DNA of 64,000 nt from Thauera propionica (GTDB lineage: Bacteria; Pseudomonadota; Gammaproteobacteria; Burkholderiales; Rhodocyclaceae): the NCBI RefSeq assembly GCF_002245655.1, contig NZ_NOIH01000003.1:1-64000 (forward strand), in the 5' to 3' direction. The number at the start of each line of letters is the position of its first letter. Within the stretch, counting starts at the first letter, position 1. Under the pieces are notes generated by a model. The model made no database searches. It worked only from the letters and a program-made list of their open reading frames with translations, and had not been told where the DNA came from. Made by a program: the position numbers and the translations under genes. Positions 1-12,797 of this stretch are shown piece after piece.

Positions 1-2
1 TC

Positions 3-41
3 CTGAAGATCAAGGCCGCCTTCCCCGGAAAGGCGCGATGA
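3..41 (+). CDS. possible C-terminal tail of a gene entering from the left edge
   Basis: Twelve codons are open from the window edge to a TGA at 39-41, ending LKIKAAFPGKAR. That is too short to prove coding. The reason to suspect a gene is position: the stop lies just before a strong hairpin that would serve two convergent genes, this one and secA. I do not recognise the product. Confidence 0.3.
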   Translation: MKIKAAFPGKAR

Positions 42-45
42 ACCT

Positions 46-88
46 AAAAAAACCGAGGGGGAAGGCTCCACAGGAACCCTCCCCCTCG
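46..88 (-). terminator. rho-independent terminator of secA
   Basis: CGAGGGGG at 54-61 pairs with CCCCCTCG at 81-88, with further partial pairing inside. On the minus strand the stem is followed by a run of seven T (the A run at 46-52). It lies 45 bases beyond the secA stop and faces a possible convergent gene, so the stem may act on both strands. Confidence 0.8.
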
Positions 89-132
89 TTGCTGTCGACG
101 CCGCGCCCTCAGCGTGGCGCCCGCTGTGCAGA

Positions 133-2856
<2,724 letters not shown>

Positions 2857-2974
2857 GTTTGGGGTCGACGTCGATTCGGCAAAGGCGCGAGTTTATCATG
2901 CCGTACCGGGCGTCCCGTGACGCGTGTCTCCAGTTGACCGCGGCGCTTCGCCCATCCCCCGGATTCCACGCATC

Positions 2975-3406
2975 ATGAGCCAGCTCCTCCATCGCTTCCT
3001 CGGCAGCGGCGACGCCCTCGCCCGCCTGCAAGAACACGCTGCCCGCCTGCGGCGACTCCAGGGGGCGCTCGAAGCGGCGCTACCTCCTTACATGGTCGAA
3101 CAATGCCAGGTGGCGAACCTTAAGGATGGTGAGCTGGTCATCACGGCACGCAACGGCGCGACAGCCGTGCGCCTGAAGCAGATGCTGCCGAGCGTGCTGA
3201 CACAGTTTGCGCAAGCCGGCCACGCGGTCAGCAACATCAAGGTGAAGGTCGGCACACCCGAGCAGGTGGAATGGCGCCGCCCCCCGCCGGAACGGCATAT
3301 CTCGGCGAACGCCAAGGCCGGGCTGGCGGACTTCGCGGCGTCCCTGCCGGCGGACTCGCCGCTGCGCGAGTCGCTGGAAAGACTGGTGAGACGGGGCCGC
3401 GAATAG
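2975..3406 (+). CDS. DUF721 (DciA-like) family protein
   Basis: This 143-residue protein begins MSQLLHRFLGSGDALARLQEHAARL. The middle (VANLKDGELVITARNGATAVRLKQMLPSVL) matches the DUF721 fold seen in DciA, the ancestral loader of the replicative helicase DnaB. The C-terminal third is polar and probably disordered. In betaproteobacteria a DUF721 gene commonly sits between lpxC and secA, as here, but on the opposite strand to both. A start 51 bases upstream (2924) is open, but it would add a proline-rich extension that I judge non-native. Family membership is fairly clear. That it loads DnaB is inferred from the family. Confidence 0.75.
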   Translation: MSQLLHRFLGSGDALARLQEHAARLRRLQGALEAALPPYMVEQCQVANLKDGELVITARNGATAVRLKQMLPSVLTQFAQAGHAVSNIKVKVGTPEQVEWRRPPPERHISANAKAGLADFAASLPADSPLRESLERLVRRGRE

Positions 3407-3451
3407 CGGCCGGTGCGGCGGGGACGACTTCGCGCCCGGAAAGTTAGTACG

Positions 3452-3640
3452 TCAGGCCAGCGGCACCAACACACGCTCGATCGCGAACAGCGCGAAAAAG
3501 GCGAACAGCATCACGACCGCGATACGGAAGATCTTCCAAGCCCAGGCCTTGAAGCGCGGATTGCCCGTCAGCAACCACAGGATCACCGAACCGCCGACGC
3601 CAAGCACGGCGAACAGCAGCAGCAGGCGCATGATCAGCAT
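3452..3640 (-). CDS. small two-helix membrane protein
   Basis: The product is 62 residues (MLIMRLLLLFAVLGVGGSVILWLLTG...). It has two hydrophobic segments at about residues 4-24 and 38-57, joined by a short basic loop (NPRFKAWAWK). It begins 29 bases after the lpxC stop in the same direction and is probably the last gene of the dcw-lpxC transcription unit. A second ATG three codons in (3631) is equally possible, and neither has a clear ribosome-binding site. Function is unknown. Position and hydrophobic pattern, not homology, support it as a gene. Confidence 0.6.
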   Translation of the reverse strand: MLIMRLLLLFAVLGVGGSVILWLLTGNPRFKAWAWKIFRIAVVMLFAFFALFAIERVLVPLA

Positions 3641-3669
3641 TATCGGCGCAATCCGGTCGTCGCGTCGGC

Positions 3670-4596
3670 TCAGGCCTGCGCCAGCACGGACTCGTCGAAC
3701 TGGTGCGCCACCGCGGCCGGCGTCGCCTTGGGCTGCTCGAAGGTGACGATCTCCCAGGCCTCGCGGTCCTCGAGCAGGACGCGCAGGATCTGGTTGTTCA
3801 GCGCATGGCCCGCCTTGTGCGCCGAATACGATGCCAGCAGCGGGTGGCCGCACAGGTAGAGGTCACCGATGGCATCCAGCACCTTGTGCTTCACGAATTC
3901 GTCGGCGTAGCGCAAGCCCTCGGCGTTGAGCACGCGGTACTCGTCCATCACGATCGCGTTCTCGAGGCTGCCGCCGAGTGCGAGCCCGTTCGCGCGCATG
4001 AACTCGACGTCCTGCATGAAGCCGAAAGTGCGCGCGCGCGCCACGTCGCGAACATAGGACTGCTCGGCAAAATCGATCGTCACCCGCGTCGAGGTGCTGT
4101 CGATGGCCGGATGATTGAACACGATCGAAAAGCTGAGGCGGAAGCCGTCATAGGGTTCGAGGCGAACCCATTTGTCGCCCTCGACATACTCGACCGCCTT
4201 CTTCACGCGAAGGAATTTCTTCGGCACCGGCTGTTCCTCGATCCCCGCCGACTGCAGCAGGAACACGAAGGGCGCGGAGCTGCCGTCAAGGATGGGAATC
4301 TCCGGCGCATCGACATCGACGTGCAGGTTGTCGATGCCCAGCCCGGCCAGTGCCGACATCAGGTGCTCGACGGTCCCCACCTTCTCGCCACCCTTCTCCA
4401 GCCCCGAGCACATGCGCGTATCGCAAACCGCGTAGGGATCGGCCGGCAGCGTGAGCGGCGGATCGAGATCGACGCGATGGAAGACGATGCCGGTATCAGG
4501 CGCCGCCGGACGCAGGACGAGCGTCACCTTGCGCCCGCCGTGCAGACCGACGCCGGTGGCCTTGACGATGGATTTGAGGGTGCGCTGCCTGATCAT
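3670..4596 (-). CDS. lpxC: UDP-3-O-acyl-N-acetylglucosamine deacetylase LpxC
   Basis: LpxC is the zinc deacetylase that commits UDP-acyl-GlcNAc to lipid A synthesis. The 308-residue product has the family motifs: TVEHLMSAL (zinc His near 78), [11 protein letters not shown] (zinc His and Asp near 238-242) and [11 protein letters not shown] (general-acid His near 265). I chose the ATG giving [19 protein letters not shown], the normal N-terminus, which has AAAGGGA upstream. A longer frame exists but adds non-homologous residues. The gene follows ftsZ after a 212-base gap, the usual arrangement linking lipid A to division genes. Confidence 0.97.
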   Translation of the reverse strand: MIRQRTLKSIVKATGVGLHGGRKVTLVLRPAAPDTGIVFHRVDLDPPLTLPADPYAVCDTRMCSGLEKGGEKVGTVEHLMSALAGLGIDNLHVDVDAPEIPILDGSSAPFVFLLQSAGIEEQPVPKKFLRVKKAVEYVEGDKWVRLEPYDGFRLSFSIVFNHPAIDSTSTRVTIDFAEQSYVRDVARARTFGFMQDVEFMRANGLALGGSLENAIVMDEYRVLNAEGLRYADEFVKHKVLDAIGDLYLCGHPLLASYSAHKAGHALNNQILRVLLEDREAWEIVTFEQPKATPAAVAHQFDESVLAQA

Positions 4597-4773
4597 CGTT
4601 AAATTCCCTTTATTTGCCGCAATTTTATCACGCGCCCTCCGGCGGGGCTGGCTATGACACCCATTCAGCCAGACTGTTGCGCAAGCGGATATTGCAATGC
4701 AGCAGGCAGAAACGACGCGGGCACTCGTCACGAACCGGAGGCGGCGGTTCGAAACGGGTGCCCGTTGGACAGG

Positions 4774-4800
4774 CGGTCACGCGCAAAGTGCGCGCGACCG
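4774..4800 (-). terminator. hairpin downstream of ftsZ without a U tract
   Basis: CGGTCACGCGCA at 4774-4785 and TGCGCGCGACCG at 4789-4800 form a 12-bp stem with a 3-base loop. In the minus-strand RNA the single mismatch becomes a G-U wobble. It starts 9 bases after the ftsZ stop. No T run follows, so it may stabilise or attenuate the transcript between ftsZ and lpxC and need not terminate it. Confidence 0.5.
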
Positions 4801-4808
4801 ATTACCGG

Positions 4809-5957
4809 TCAGTCGGCCTGGCGGCGGAGGAAGGCCGGGATGTCGTAGGTGCCGACGCCGCTGGTGCTCATCGCTTCAACCGTGGTGCGACGACCGCTGC
4901 GCATCACGGCCGGCACGTCGAGGTTGGTCATGTCGACGGCAGCGCCGCCGCCCATCGCCGGACCATAGGTACCGGTGCCCTGCACCACCTGCATGACCGG
5001 CTGGCGGGCTGCGCGCGGCGCACCCAGGCCAGTGGCAACCACGGTGATGCGGATGCGGTCTTCCATGCTCTCGTCGAACACGGTGCCGTACTTGACGAAG
5101 GCTTCCGGCGCGGCAAAGGCCTGCACGGTCTTCACGGCGTCGCGCACTTCCGACATCTTCAGCGACTTGCTGGCGGTGATGTTGATCAGCACGCAGCGCG
5201 CACCCGACAGTTCGGTCCCTTCGAGCAGCGGCGAGACGGCAGCCTGCTCGGCCGCGATGCGGGCGCGATCCATGCCGGCGGCTTCTGCCGAACCCATCAT
5301 CGCGCGGCCCATCTCGGCCATCGCGGTGCGCACGTCCTGGAAGTCAACGTTGACCAGGCCCGGCACGTTGATGATCTCGGCAATACCACCGACGGCAGAA
5401 CGCAGCACGTTGTCGGCGGAGCGGAAGCATTCCTCGAAGCCGGCATCGTCGCCATAGACGTCGAGCAGCTTGTCGTTGAGCACGACGATCAGCGAATCGA
5501 CGTGACGCGTGAGCTCTTCGACACCGCTCTCGGCGACGCGGATGCGGTTTTCGAAGTCGAAGGGCTTGGTCACCACGGCGACGGTCAGGATGCCCATCTC
5601 CTTGGCGATCTCGGCCACGACCGGTGCAGCACCCGTGCCGGTACCGCCACCCATGCCACCCGTGATGAACACCATGTGCGCACCTTCCAGCGCCGCGGCG
5701 ATCTCCTCGCGCGACTCCTGGGCCGCGGCACGACCGGCTTCGGGCTTGGAGCCGGCGCCAAGGCCGGTGCCGCCCAGCTGCACCTTGTGCGAGGCCAGGC
5801 AACGGTTCAGCGCCTGAGCATCGGTGTTGGCGGAGATGAAATGCACGCCTTTCACCCCTTCGCGGATCATGTGGTCGACGGCGTTGCCACCGGCGCCCCC
5901 GACACCGATCACCTTGATGATCGTACCAGACGGCTCTTTCTCAACGATTTCAAACAT
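4809..5957 (-). CDS. ftsZ: cell division GTPase FtsZ
   Basis: FtsZ is the tubulin-like GTPase that polymerises into the division ring. It is 382 residues. The tubulin signature GGGTGTG lies at 103-109 and the nucleotide-binding GVGGAGGNAV near 18-27. The C-terminal peptide DIPAFLRRQAD binds FtsA and ZipA. The ATG is preceded by AGGAGG at good spacing. A 141-base AT-rich gap separates it from ftsA, unlike the overlapping junctions upstream. That gap contains several -10-like hexamers on the minus strand (for example TATTAC), so ftsZ probably has extra promoters, as in other bacteria. Confidence 0.98.
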   Translation of the reverse strand: MFEIVEKEPSGTIIKVIGVGGAGGNAVDHMIREGVKGVHFISANTDAQALNRCLASHKVQLGGTGLGAGSKPEAGRAAAQESREEIAAALEGAHMVFITGGMGGGTGTGAAPVVAEIAKEMGILTVAVVTKPFDFENRIRVAESGVEELTRHVDSLIVVLNDKLLDVYGDDAGFEECFRSADNVLRSAVGGIAEIINVPGLVNVDFQDVRTAMAEMGRAMMGSAEAAGMDRARIAAEQAAVSPLLEGTELSGARCVLINITASKSLKMSEVRDAVKTVQAFAAPEAFVKYGTVFDESMEDRIRITVVATGLGAPRAARQPVMQVVQGTGTYGPAMGGGAAVDMTNLDVPAVMRSGRRTTVEAMSTSGVGTYDIPAFLRRQAD

Positions 5958-6098
5958 TTGCCTCGCCTCCTGAATTAACGGCCCTGCTCAACAACGAATG
6001 CCGCCCAGCCTGCATCTAGTAATACACGCGGATTCTAATACTAAATACGGGCTGGCAAATCGGCCTTCATACGAAATGACTGGACTTCTCGTGTCCCG

Positions 6099-7328
6099 TC
6101 AGAAATTCCGTTCGAACCACGACTTCATGCGTCCGAAAAACTGCTTCACGCTGCGCGTATCGCGAGCCTGCTGACCGCGCCGGCGTTGGGCTGCGCCTTC
6201 CATGACGAGCCCCATCGCAGTCGCGTAGCGCGGCTGGCACACGACATCGGCCAGACCACCGTCGTAGAGCGGCCCGCCCACGCGCACCGGCATGTGGAAA
6301 ACGTCCTCGCCGAGTTCGGCCATGCCGCGCATCACCGACGAACCGCCGGTGAGCACGATGCCCGACGACAGCAGTTCCTCGTAGCCGGAGCGGCGCAGTT
6401 CGGCCTGCACCAGCTCGAACAGTTCGGACACGCGCGGCTCGATCACGTCGGCCAGCGCCTGGCGCGACAGCTTGCGCGGCGGGCGGTCGCCCACGCCGGG
6501 CACTTCGATCATCTCTTCCGGATCGGCCATCTGGTGCATGGCGACGCCGTGGCGGATCTTGATCTCCTCCGCTTCGGCGGTCGGCGTGCGCAGCGCCATC
6601 GCGATGTCGTTGGTGATCTGGTCGCCAGCCACCGGGATTACGGCCGTGTGACGGATGGCGCCCTGGGTGAACACAGCGATGTCGGTCGTGCCGCCACCGA
6701 TATCCACCATGCACACGCCCAGTTCCTTCTCGTCGTCAGTCAGCACGGCATGGCTGGACGCCAGCGGCTGCAGGCTCAGGTCCAAGACCTCTAGCCCGCA
6801 GCGGCGCACGCACTTGATCACGTTCTGCGCAGCCGAAACAGCGCCGGTGACGATGTGCACCTTCACCTCGAGACGCACACCGCTCATGCCGATCGGTTCG
6901 CGCACGCCCCCCTGGCCGTCGATGATGAATTCCTGGGTCAGGATGTGGAGGATCTGCTGCTCGGCCGGGATCGGCATCGCACGCGCGACCTCGATCACGC
7001 GCTCGACATCCATCGGCGTGACTTCCTTCTCCTTGATCGCGACCGTGCCGCTGGAGTTGAAGCTCTTGATGTGGCTGCCGGCGATACCGGTATAGACGTC
7101 GTGAATCTTGCAGTCAGCCATCAGCTCGACTTCCTGCACGACGCGCGAGATCGCATCCACTGTGGCCTCGATGTTCACCACCACGCCACGCTTGAGGCCA
7201 TTGGTCGGCTGCGTGCCCAGTCCGACGACGTTGAGACGGCCGTCCGGGCGCACCTCGGCGACCATGCAGGTCACCTTGGCCGTGCCGATGTCCAGGCCGA
7301 CGATCAGATCCTTGTATTCCTTGCTCAT
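6099..7328 (-). CDS. ftsA: cell division protein FtsA
   Basis: FtsA is the actin-like ATPase that tethers FtsZ to the membrane. The 409-residue product starts [20 protein letters not shown] (phosphate 1 loop) and contains VDIGGGTTDIAVF (phosphate 2) and LTGGSSVMRGM (adenosine motif). It ends with an amphipathic membrane-targeting helix (KQFFGRMKSWFERNF). Its ATG overlaps the ftsQ stop by 4 bases, so the two are translationally coupled. Confidence 0.98.
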   Translation of the reverse strand: MSKEYKDLIVGLDIGTAKVTCMVAEVRPDGRLNVVGLGTQPTNGLKRGVVVNIEATVDAISRVVQEVELMADCKIHDVYTGIAGSHIKSFNSSGTVAIKEKEVTPMDVERVIEVARAMPIPAEQQILHILTQEFIIDGQGGVREPIGMSGVRLEVKVHIVTGAVSAAQNVIKCVRRCGLEVLDLSLQPLASSHAVLTDDEKELGVCMVDIGGGTTDIAVFTQGAIRHTAVIPVAGDQITNDIAMALRTPTAEAEEIKIRHGVAMHQMADPEEMIEVPGVGDRPPRKLSRQALADVIEPRVSELFELVQAELRRSGYEELLSSGIVLTGGSSVMRGMAELGEDVFHMPVRVGGPLYDGGLADVVCQPRYATAMGLVMEGAAQRRRGQQARDTRSVKQFFGRMKSWFERNF

Positions 7329-8185
7329 TGCTTGCCCTTCCTGGCGCCTTGCGAGGCGGACTGAAGCAGCACCGTGCCGTCGGCCGGTGTCAGCGCGAAT
7401 CCGCTCGGGTAGCGCAGGTCCGCTACCTTGATGTCGATGTCGATCTGTTCCCGCACGCGCGGCCAGGCCGCGATGAAACGCTTGAGCCTGTCTGCGAGCG
7501 CGGACTTGTCCTGCTCACGGCCGAGCATGATCACCAGGCCGTTGTCGAGCTTGAGCTGCCATGCCTGCCGCGCCGACAGGGCCAGTCCGACCAGGCGCAG
7601 GCCGAGCGGCTGCAGCAGGTCGGAGAACTCGGCATGACGCGCCAGCAGCCAGCCGGCGCTGCCCTGCGGGCCGTCGAACTGCGGCATCTCGGCGTCGCTG
7701 GCGGCGACGAAGACCTCGCCCCGCGAATTCACTAGCCGCGCATCGCCGCTTTCGGAAACCGTCCAGTAAGCCACGGCCTGGTGCTCTTCCAAACGCAGCT
7801 CGATCGCATCGGGCCAGCGCCGGCGGACTTCCGCCTTGCGCACCCACGGCAGTTTCTCGAAGGTCGCCTTCACGCCTTCCAGATCGACAGTGAAGAAAGT
7901 GCCGTCGATGGCCGTGCGCGCCGCGTATTCCAGTTGTGCTTCCGTGACCTTGGCAGGCGGCGTCAGCACCACGATCTCGCGCAGCGGGAACAGCGGACGC
8001 GAGACGAACCAGATCACCAGCGCCCAACCCAGGCCGATGGCAGCCAGCAACGTGAGCAGGTCGGAAATCAGGTTGAGCAGCGCGGGGCGGTGCCACAGGC
8101 CCGTCTCCACGCGCGGTGCGCGCGCAGCCGCCCGCTCCGGACGACCGGAACGGATTGCGGCGGGGCGCACGCTCATTTCAGCCAA
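7325..8185 (-). CDS. ftsQ: cell division protein FtsQ
   Basis: FtsQ is a single-pass protein of the FtsQLB divisome subcomplex. It has a basic cytoplasmic N-terminus, one membrane helix at about residues 36-62, then the POTRA/FtsQ domain ([12 protein letters not shown] onwards). The start is uncertain. TTG at 8185 has AAGGAG six bases upstream and overlaps the ddlB stop. ATG at 8176 ([10 protein letters not shown]) has no recognisable ribosome-binding site and would leave a 1-base gap. I give the TTG because of the Shine-Dalgarno spacing, and the two differ by only three residues. The end overlaps ftsA. Confidence 0.93.
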   Translation of the reverse strand: MAEMSVRPAAIRSGRPERAAARAPRVETGLWHRPALLNLISDLLTLLAAIGLGWALVIWFVSRPLFPLREIVVLTPPAKVTEAQLEYAARTAIDGTFFTVDLEGVKATFEKLPWVRKAEVRRRWPDAIELRLEEHQAVAYWTVSESGDARLVNSRGEVFVAASDAEMPQFDGPQGSAGWLLARHAEFSDLLQPLGLRLVGLALSARQAWQLKLDNGLVIMLGREQDKSALADRLKRFIAAWPRVREQIDIDIKVADLRYPSGFALTPADGTVLLQSASQGARKGKQ

Positions 8186-9092
8186 GGCGGGCTCCTTCGA
8201 GGATCTTCAGGCACAGGGCCTCGAACTCGAGACCGGCGACGCGCGCCGACATCGGCACCAGAGAATGACCGGTCATGCCGGGCGAGGTGTTCATCTCCAG
8301 CAGGTAGGGACGTCCGTCCGCGGTGAGGATCAGGTCCGCACGCCCCCAGCCCCGGCAGCCGAGCACACGCGCCGACTTCATGACCAGCGCCTGCAGCGCG
8401 GCCTCGAGCTCGGCAGGCAGGCCGCAGGGGCAGTCGTAACGGGTATCGTCGGTGAAGTACTTGTGCTGGTAATCGTAGTTGCCGTCGGGCGCCACGATGC
8501 GCACCAAGGGCAGCGCCTGGTCTTCGAGGAAGGGTGCGGTCAGCTCCTCGCCGGCGACGAACTCCTCGGCGATGACCAGGCTGTCGTAGCGGGCGGCGAG
8601 TTCCCAGGCGGCACGCAGCTGGCCGGCCTCGGTGACCTTGGTCGCCCCCATGCTCGAGCCTTCATGGACGGGCTTGACGAAGATCGGCAGCCCCAGCTCG
8701 GCGACCACCGCATCCCAGTCGGAGTCGGCCTCGAGGATGGCGTAGCGCGGGGTCGGCAGCCCGCTGGCCAGCCACACCATCTTCGTCCGCCACTTGTCCA
8801 TCGACAGGGCCGAGGCCATCACGCCACTGCCGGTATAGGGGATGCCCATGAGTTCCAGCGCCCCCTGAACCGTACCGTCCTCACCGCCACGGCCATGCAG
8901 CGCGATGAACACCCGATCGAAACCCTCTTCCTTCAGGATGTGAAGGTCCCGTTCGGCCGGATCGAAAGCATGAGCATCCACACCGGCGCCCTGCAGCGCC
9001 GCAAGCACCGCCTGGCCGGACATCAACGACACCTCACGCTCGGCGGACGAACCGCCGAACAGCACAGCAACCTTGCCAAACCGCGCCTTCAC
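8178..9092 (-). CDS. ddlB: D-alanine--D-alanine ligase DdlB
   Basis: DdlB joins two D-alanines with ATP to make the dipeptide added by MurF. The 304-residue protein begins [23 protein letters not shown] and contains the ATP-grasp features [12 protein letters not shown] and [17 protein letters not shown]. The start is GTG at 9092, four bases inside the murC end (GTGA overlap); no ATG lies nearby in frame. It sits between murC and ftsQ as in E. coli. Confidence 0.97.
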   Translation of the reverse strand: MKARFGKVAVLFGGSSAEREVSLMSGQAVLAALQGAGVDAHAFDPAERDLHILKEEGFDRVFIALHGRGGEDGTVQGALELMGIPYTGSGVMASALSMDKWRTKMVWLASGLPTPRYAILEADSDWDAVVAELGLPIFVKPVHEGSSMGATKVTEAGQLRAAWELAARYDSLVIAEEFVAGEELTAPFLEDQALPLVRIVAPDGNYDYQHKYFTDDTRYDCPCGLPAELEAALQALVMKSARVLGCRGWGRADLILTADGRPYLLEMNTSPGMTGHSLVPMSARVAGLEFEALCLKILEGARLG

Positions 9093-10504
9093 AGCATTTC
9101 CTCGATCGGTGCGAGCTTGCCCGGCACCGCGCCGATGCTGCCCGCACCCATGGTGATCACCACGTCGCCATCGCGCGCGGCAGAAAGAATCATCTTCGGC
9201 ATGTCGGCGATGTCCTCGACGAACACCGGCTCGACATGGCCGGCAACGCGGATCGCACGCGCCAGCGAGCGTCCGTCCGCGGCTACGACCGGCGTCTCTC
9301 CCGCCGCATAGACTTCGCCCAGCAGCAGCGCATCGACCGAAGACAGCACCTTGACGAAGTCCTCGAAGCAGTCTCGCGTGCGGGTGTAGCGGTGCGGCTG
9401 GAAGGCCAGCACCAGGCGCCGGCCGGGGAAGGCGCCCCGCGCCGCCGCGATCGTCGCCGCCATTTCCACCGGGTGGTGACCGTAGTCGTCCACCAGCGTG
9501 AAGCTGCCCGCCTCGTCGCCATCCTGGTCCAGCAGCGCCACTTCGCCATAGCGCTGGAAGCGCCGGCCGACGCCGCGGAAATCGGCCAAGGCCTTCACGA
9601 TGGCCTCGTCCGGCACCTGCACTTCGGTGGCGACGGCAATGGCGGCGAGCGCATTGAGGACGTTGTGCATGCCCGGCAGGTTGAGCTCGATCGACAGGCG
9701 CGAGGTGCTGCCATTGACGCGTACACAGTCGAACAGCATGCGCCCGCCATCTGCGCGCACGTTCTCCGCACGAATGTTGGCGGTCGGTGACAGGCCGTAG
9801 CGCACGATCTGCTTGGAGACCTGCGGCGCGATCTCGCGCACATTGGCGTCGTCCTCGCACAACACCGCCACGCCGTAGAACGGCAGACGCTGCAGGAAAT
9901 CGACGAAAGCCTGCTTGACGCGGCCGAAGTCATGACCGTAGGTGTCCATGTGGTCGGCGTCGATGTTGGTGACGACGGCGATCATCGGACTGAGCAGTAA
10001 GAAGGACGCATCGGATTCGTCCGCCTCGGCCACCAGGTACTCGCCCTTGCCGAGCCGTGCGTTCGCGCCCGCAGCATTGAGCCGGCCGCCGATGACGAAG
10101 GTCGGATCGATGCCGCCTTCGGCGAGGATGCTGGCCACCAGCGAGGTCGTCGTGGTCTTGCCGTGAGTGCCGGCGATCGCAATGCCCTGCTTGAAGCGCA
10201 TCAGTTCGGCCAGCATCAGCGCCCGCGGCACGATCGGGATATGGCGCTCGCGCGCCGCCACCACCTCGGGGTTGTCGGCCTTCACGGCGGTCGACACGAC
10301 CAGCACGTCGGCGCCGGCAACGTGCCCGGCATCGTGGCCACGCATCACCCGCGCGCCCATCTTCTGCAGGCGGCGCGTCGCGGCGTTGTCGCCGAGATCC
10401 GAACCGCTCACGGCGTAGCCCTGGTTCACCAGCACCTCGGCGATGCCGCTCATGCCCGAACCGCCGATACCGACGAAATGGATGTTCCTGACCTTGTGCT
10501 TCAT
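9089..10504 (-). CDS. murC: UDP-N-acetylmuramate--L-alanine ligase MurC
   Basis: MurC adds L-alanine, the first amino acid of the peptidoglycan stem. It is 471 residues. The N-terminal dinucleotide-like loop is [17 protein letters not shown], the ATP loop is [11 protein letters not shown] near residue 115, and the central domain has [10 protein letters not shown]. Its ATG overlaps the murG stop by 4 bases and its TGA overlaps the GTG of ddlB. Confidence 0.98.
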   Translation of the reverse strand: MKHKVRNIHFVGIGGSGMSGIAEVLVNQGYAVSGSDLGDNAATRRLQKMGARVMRGHDAGHVAGADVLVVSTAVKADNPEVVAARERHIPIVPRALMLAELMRFKQGIAIAGTHGKTTTTSLVASILAEGGIDPTFVIGGRLNAAGANARLGKGEYLVAEADESDASFLLLSPMIAVVTNIDADHMDTYGHDFGRVKQAFVDFLQRLPFYGVAVLCEDDANVREIAPQVSKQIVRYGLSPTANIRAENVRADGGRMLFDCVRVNGSTSRLSIELNLPGMHNVLNALAAIAVATEVQVPDEAIVKALADFRGVGRRFQRYGEVALLDQDGDEAGSFTLVDDYGHHPVEMAATIAAARGAFPGRRLVLAFQPHRYTRTRDCFEDFVKVLSSVDALLLGEVYAAGETPVVAADGRSLARAIRVAGHVEPVFVEDIADMPKMILSAARDGDVVITMGAGSIGAVPGKLAPIEEML

Positions 10505-11571
10505 GTCCTGTCTCCGCCGGCCAGTTCCTCGCAGACACGAGCCACCTCGGCCGCCGCGAGGGGGCGGGCAAGAGCGCGGGCGTGCTCGGCCATCTGCAAC
10601 AGGCGCGGGCGGTCGATGCTGGCGAGGATGCCGGCCAGCCGTTCGGCGTTGAGTTCGGTTTGCGGTAGCAGGTAGGCACCGCCGTGCTCCGCGAGGAAGC
10701 GCGCATTGCCGGTCTGATGGTCGTCCACCGCATGCGGAAAGGGCACCAGCAGGCTGGCTACACCCACCGCGGCCAGTTCGGCGACCGTCAGTGCGCCCGC
10801 ACGACAGATCACCAGGTCGGCCTCGGCATAGGCCGAAGCCATGTCGTCGATGAAGGGACGCAGGTCGCCATCGACGCGGGCACGGGCATAGGCGGTGCGC
10901 AAAGCGTCGATCTGCTTCTCGCCCGCCTGATGCACGACCAAGGGTCGCTGGTCGGCCGGCATCCGGCCCAGCGCAGCGGGGACGGCCTCGTTCAACGCTG
11001 CCGCGCCCAGGCTGCCGCCGACGACGAGGATGCGCAGCGGCCCCTCTCGACCGGCGAAGCGCTCAGCCGGTGGTGCGACCGCCGCAATTTCGGCGCGCAC
11101 GGGGTTGCCAACCCAACTGCTCTTGGCCAACACCTGGGGAAAACCCGTCAGCACACGATCCGCCACGCGGGCAAGGACCCGGTTGGCAAGCCCGGCCACC
11201 GAGTTCTGCTCGTGCAGCACCAGCGGCCTGCCCAGCAACGCCGCCATCATGCCGCCGGGGAAGGTGATGTAGCCGCCCATGCCCACCACCACGTCCGGCC
11301 GGGCACTGCGCAACGCACGCAGCGCCTGCCAGAACCCGGACAGCAGATTGACCGGCAGCATCAGCTTGCGCACGAGCCCCTTGCCGCGCAGCGCACCGAA
11401 ACGCACCCAGGCAGTCTCGTAGCCACGGGCGGGCACGATGCGCGCCTCCATCCCATCCGGGTTGCCCATCCACACCACGCGCCAGCCCTTGGCCCGCAGC
11501 GCTTCTGCGACCGCGATGCCGGGGAAGATGTGGCCACCGGTACCGCCGGCCATGACCATCAGCGTCTTCAT
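10501..11571 (-). CDS. murG: lipid II synthase MurG (GlcNAc transferase)
   Basis: MurG is the inner-face membrane glycosyltransferase that adds GlcNAc to lipid I to form lipid II. It is 356 residues. The start [22 protein letters not shown] holds the glycine-rich acceptor loop. [16 protein letters not shown] and [16 protein letters not shown] are the second glycine loop and the UDP-GlcNAc-binding motif. The ATG overlaps the ftsW stop by four bases; a longer open frame upstream reads into ftsW and was rejected. Confidence 0.98.
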   Translation of the reverse strand: MKTLMVMAGGTGGHIFPGIAVAEALRAKGWRVVWMGNPDGMEARIVPARGYETAWVRFGALRGKGLVRKLMLPVNLLSGFWQALRALRSARPDVVVGMGGYITFPGGMMAALLGRPLVLHEQNSVAGLANRVLARVADRVLTGFPQVLAKSSWVGNPVRAEIAAVAPPAERFAGREGPLRILVVGGSLGAAALNEAVPAALGRMPADQRPLVVHQAGEKQIDALRTAYARARVDGDLRPFIDDMASAYAEADLVICRAGALTVAELAAVGVASLLVPFPHAVDDHQTGNARFLAEHGGAYLLPQTELNAERLAGILASIDRPRLLQMAEHARALARPLAAAEVARVCEELAGGDRT

Positions 11572-12797
11572 GCGCCGCCCCCCCGCTTGAGCTGACGCAC
11601 TTCCCAATCGACGCGCAGCAGGATCGCAAGCGCGATGCAGTTGGCGACGATGCCCGAGCCGCCGAAGCTCATCAGCGGCAGGGTCAGGCCCTTGGTGGGG
11701 AGCAGCCCCATGTTGACGCCCATGTTGATGAAGGACTGCACACCGATCCACAAACCGATGCCTTGCGCCACGAGCCCGGCGTAGTAGCGTTCAAGCTTGA
11801 TCGCCTCGCGGCCGATTGCAAAGGCACGATGCACGATGATCGCGAAACCGGCGACGACCGTGAGCACGCCGACGAAGCCCAGCTCCTCGGCGATCACCGC
11901 GAGCAGGAAGTCGGTATGGGCTTCGGGCAGGTAGAACAGCTTCTCGACGCTGCCGCCGAGGCCCACGCCGAACCACTCGCCACGGCCGAAGGCAATCAGC
12001 GCGTGCGACAACTGGTAGCCCTTGCCGAAGGCGTCCTTCCAAGGGTCCATGAAGCCGAGCACGCGCTCCAGTCGGTAGGGCGAGCTCAGAATCAGGATGA
12101 TGAAGCCGATCACCGCCGCGATCGCCAGCAGGGCAAAGACGCGGCCATTCACGCCGCCGAGGAAGAGTACGCCGAACGCGATCGTGGTAATGACGACGAA
12201 GGCGCCGAAATCCGGCTCGCGCAGCAGCAGGAAGCCAACAAACAGGATCACCGCCATCATCGGCAGGAAGCCGCGCTTGAAGCTGCTCATCGCATCGAGC
12301 TTGCGCACCGTATAGTCGGCGGCGTACAGCGCAGCGAAGATCTTCATCAGCTCGGACGGCTGCAGGTTGATCGGACCGAGCGACAACCAGCGCTGCGCGC
12401 CATTGACCTCGCGTCCGATGCCCGGAATCAGCACCACGATCAGCAGCACCACGCCGGCGACGAACAGCGCAGGCGCGAGTTGCTGCCAGCGCGCCATCGG
12501 CAGCTGGAAGGCGACCAGGCCGGCACCGAGCCCGATCGCAAGGAAAACCGCGTGCCGCATCACGAAATAGTGCGACTGGTAGCCGGTGAAGCGGCTGCCC
12601 TCGGCAATGGCGATCGAGGCCGAGTACACCATGACGAGGCCCAGCAGCAGCAGGCCGACGGCGGACCAGATCAGCAGCAGGTCGAGTTCGCGCACCGGAT
12701 TGCCGCCGCGCGCGAAACGGTCCGCAACGCGCGAACCGCTATCGGCCTTGCGCACACCGCCGCTGAACAGACCCGTCAGGCTGGCACCGAGCTTCAT
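11568..12797 (-). CDS. ftsW: septal peptidoglycan polymerase FtsW
   Basis: FtsW is a SEDS-family glycosyltransferase that polymerises lipid II at the septum with FtsI. It has 409 residues and about ten membrane helices after a polar N-terminus. The catalytic-loop region is present (EPDFGAFVV), and the C-terminus has the family motif [19 protein letters not shown]. It overlaps murD at the start and murG at the end by 4 bases each. Confidence 0.98.
   Translation of the reverse strand: MKLGASLTGLFSGGVRKADSGSRVADRFARGGNPVRELDLLLIWSAVGLLLLGLVMVYSASIAIAEGSRFTGYQSHYFVMRHAVFLAIGLGAGLVAFQLPMARWQQLAPALFVAGVVLLIVVLIPGIGREVNGAQRWLSLGPINLQPSELMKIFAALYAADYTVRKLDAMSSFKRGFLPMMAVILFVGFLLLREPDFGAFVVITTIAFGVLFLGGVNGRVFALLAIAAVIGFIILILSSPYRLERVLGFMDPWKDAFGKGYQLSHALIAFGRGEWFGVGLGGSVEKLFYLPEAHTDFLLAVIAEELGFVGVLTVVAGFAIIVHRAFAIGREAIKLERYYAGLVAQGIGLWIGVQSFINMGVNMGLLPTKGLTLPLMSFGGSGIVANCIALAILLRVDWEVRQLKRGGGA

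Noticed and set aside
3395-3411. GGCCGC-gaata-GCGGCC hairpin at the DUF721 stop as a terminator
   Set aside because: Only six pairs, it spans the stop codon, and no T run follows.
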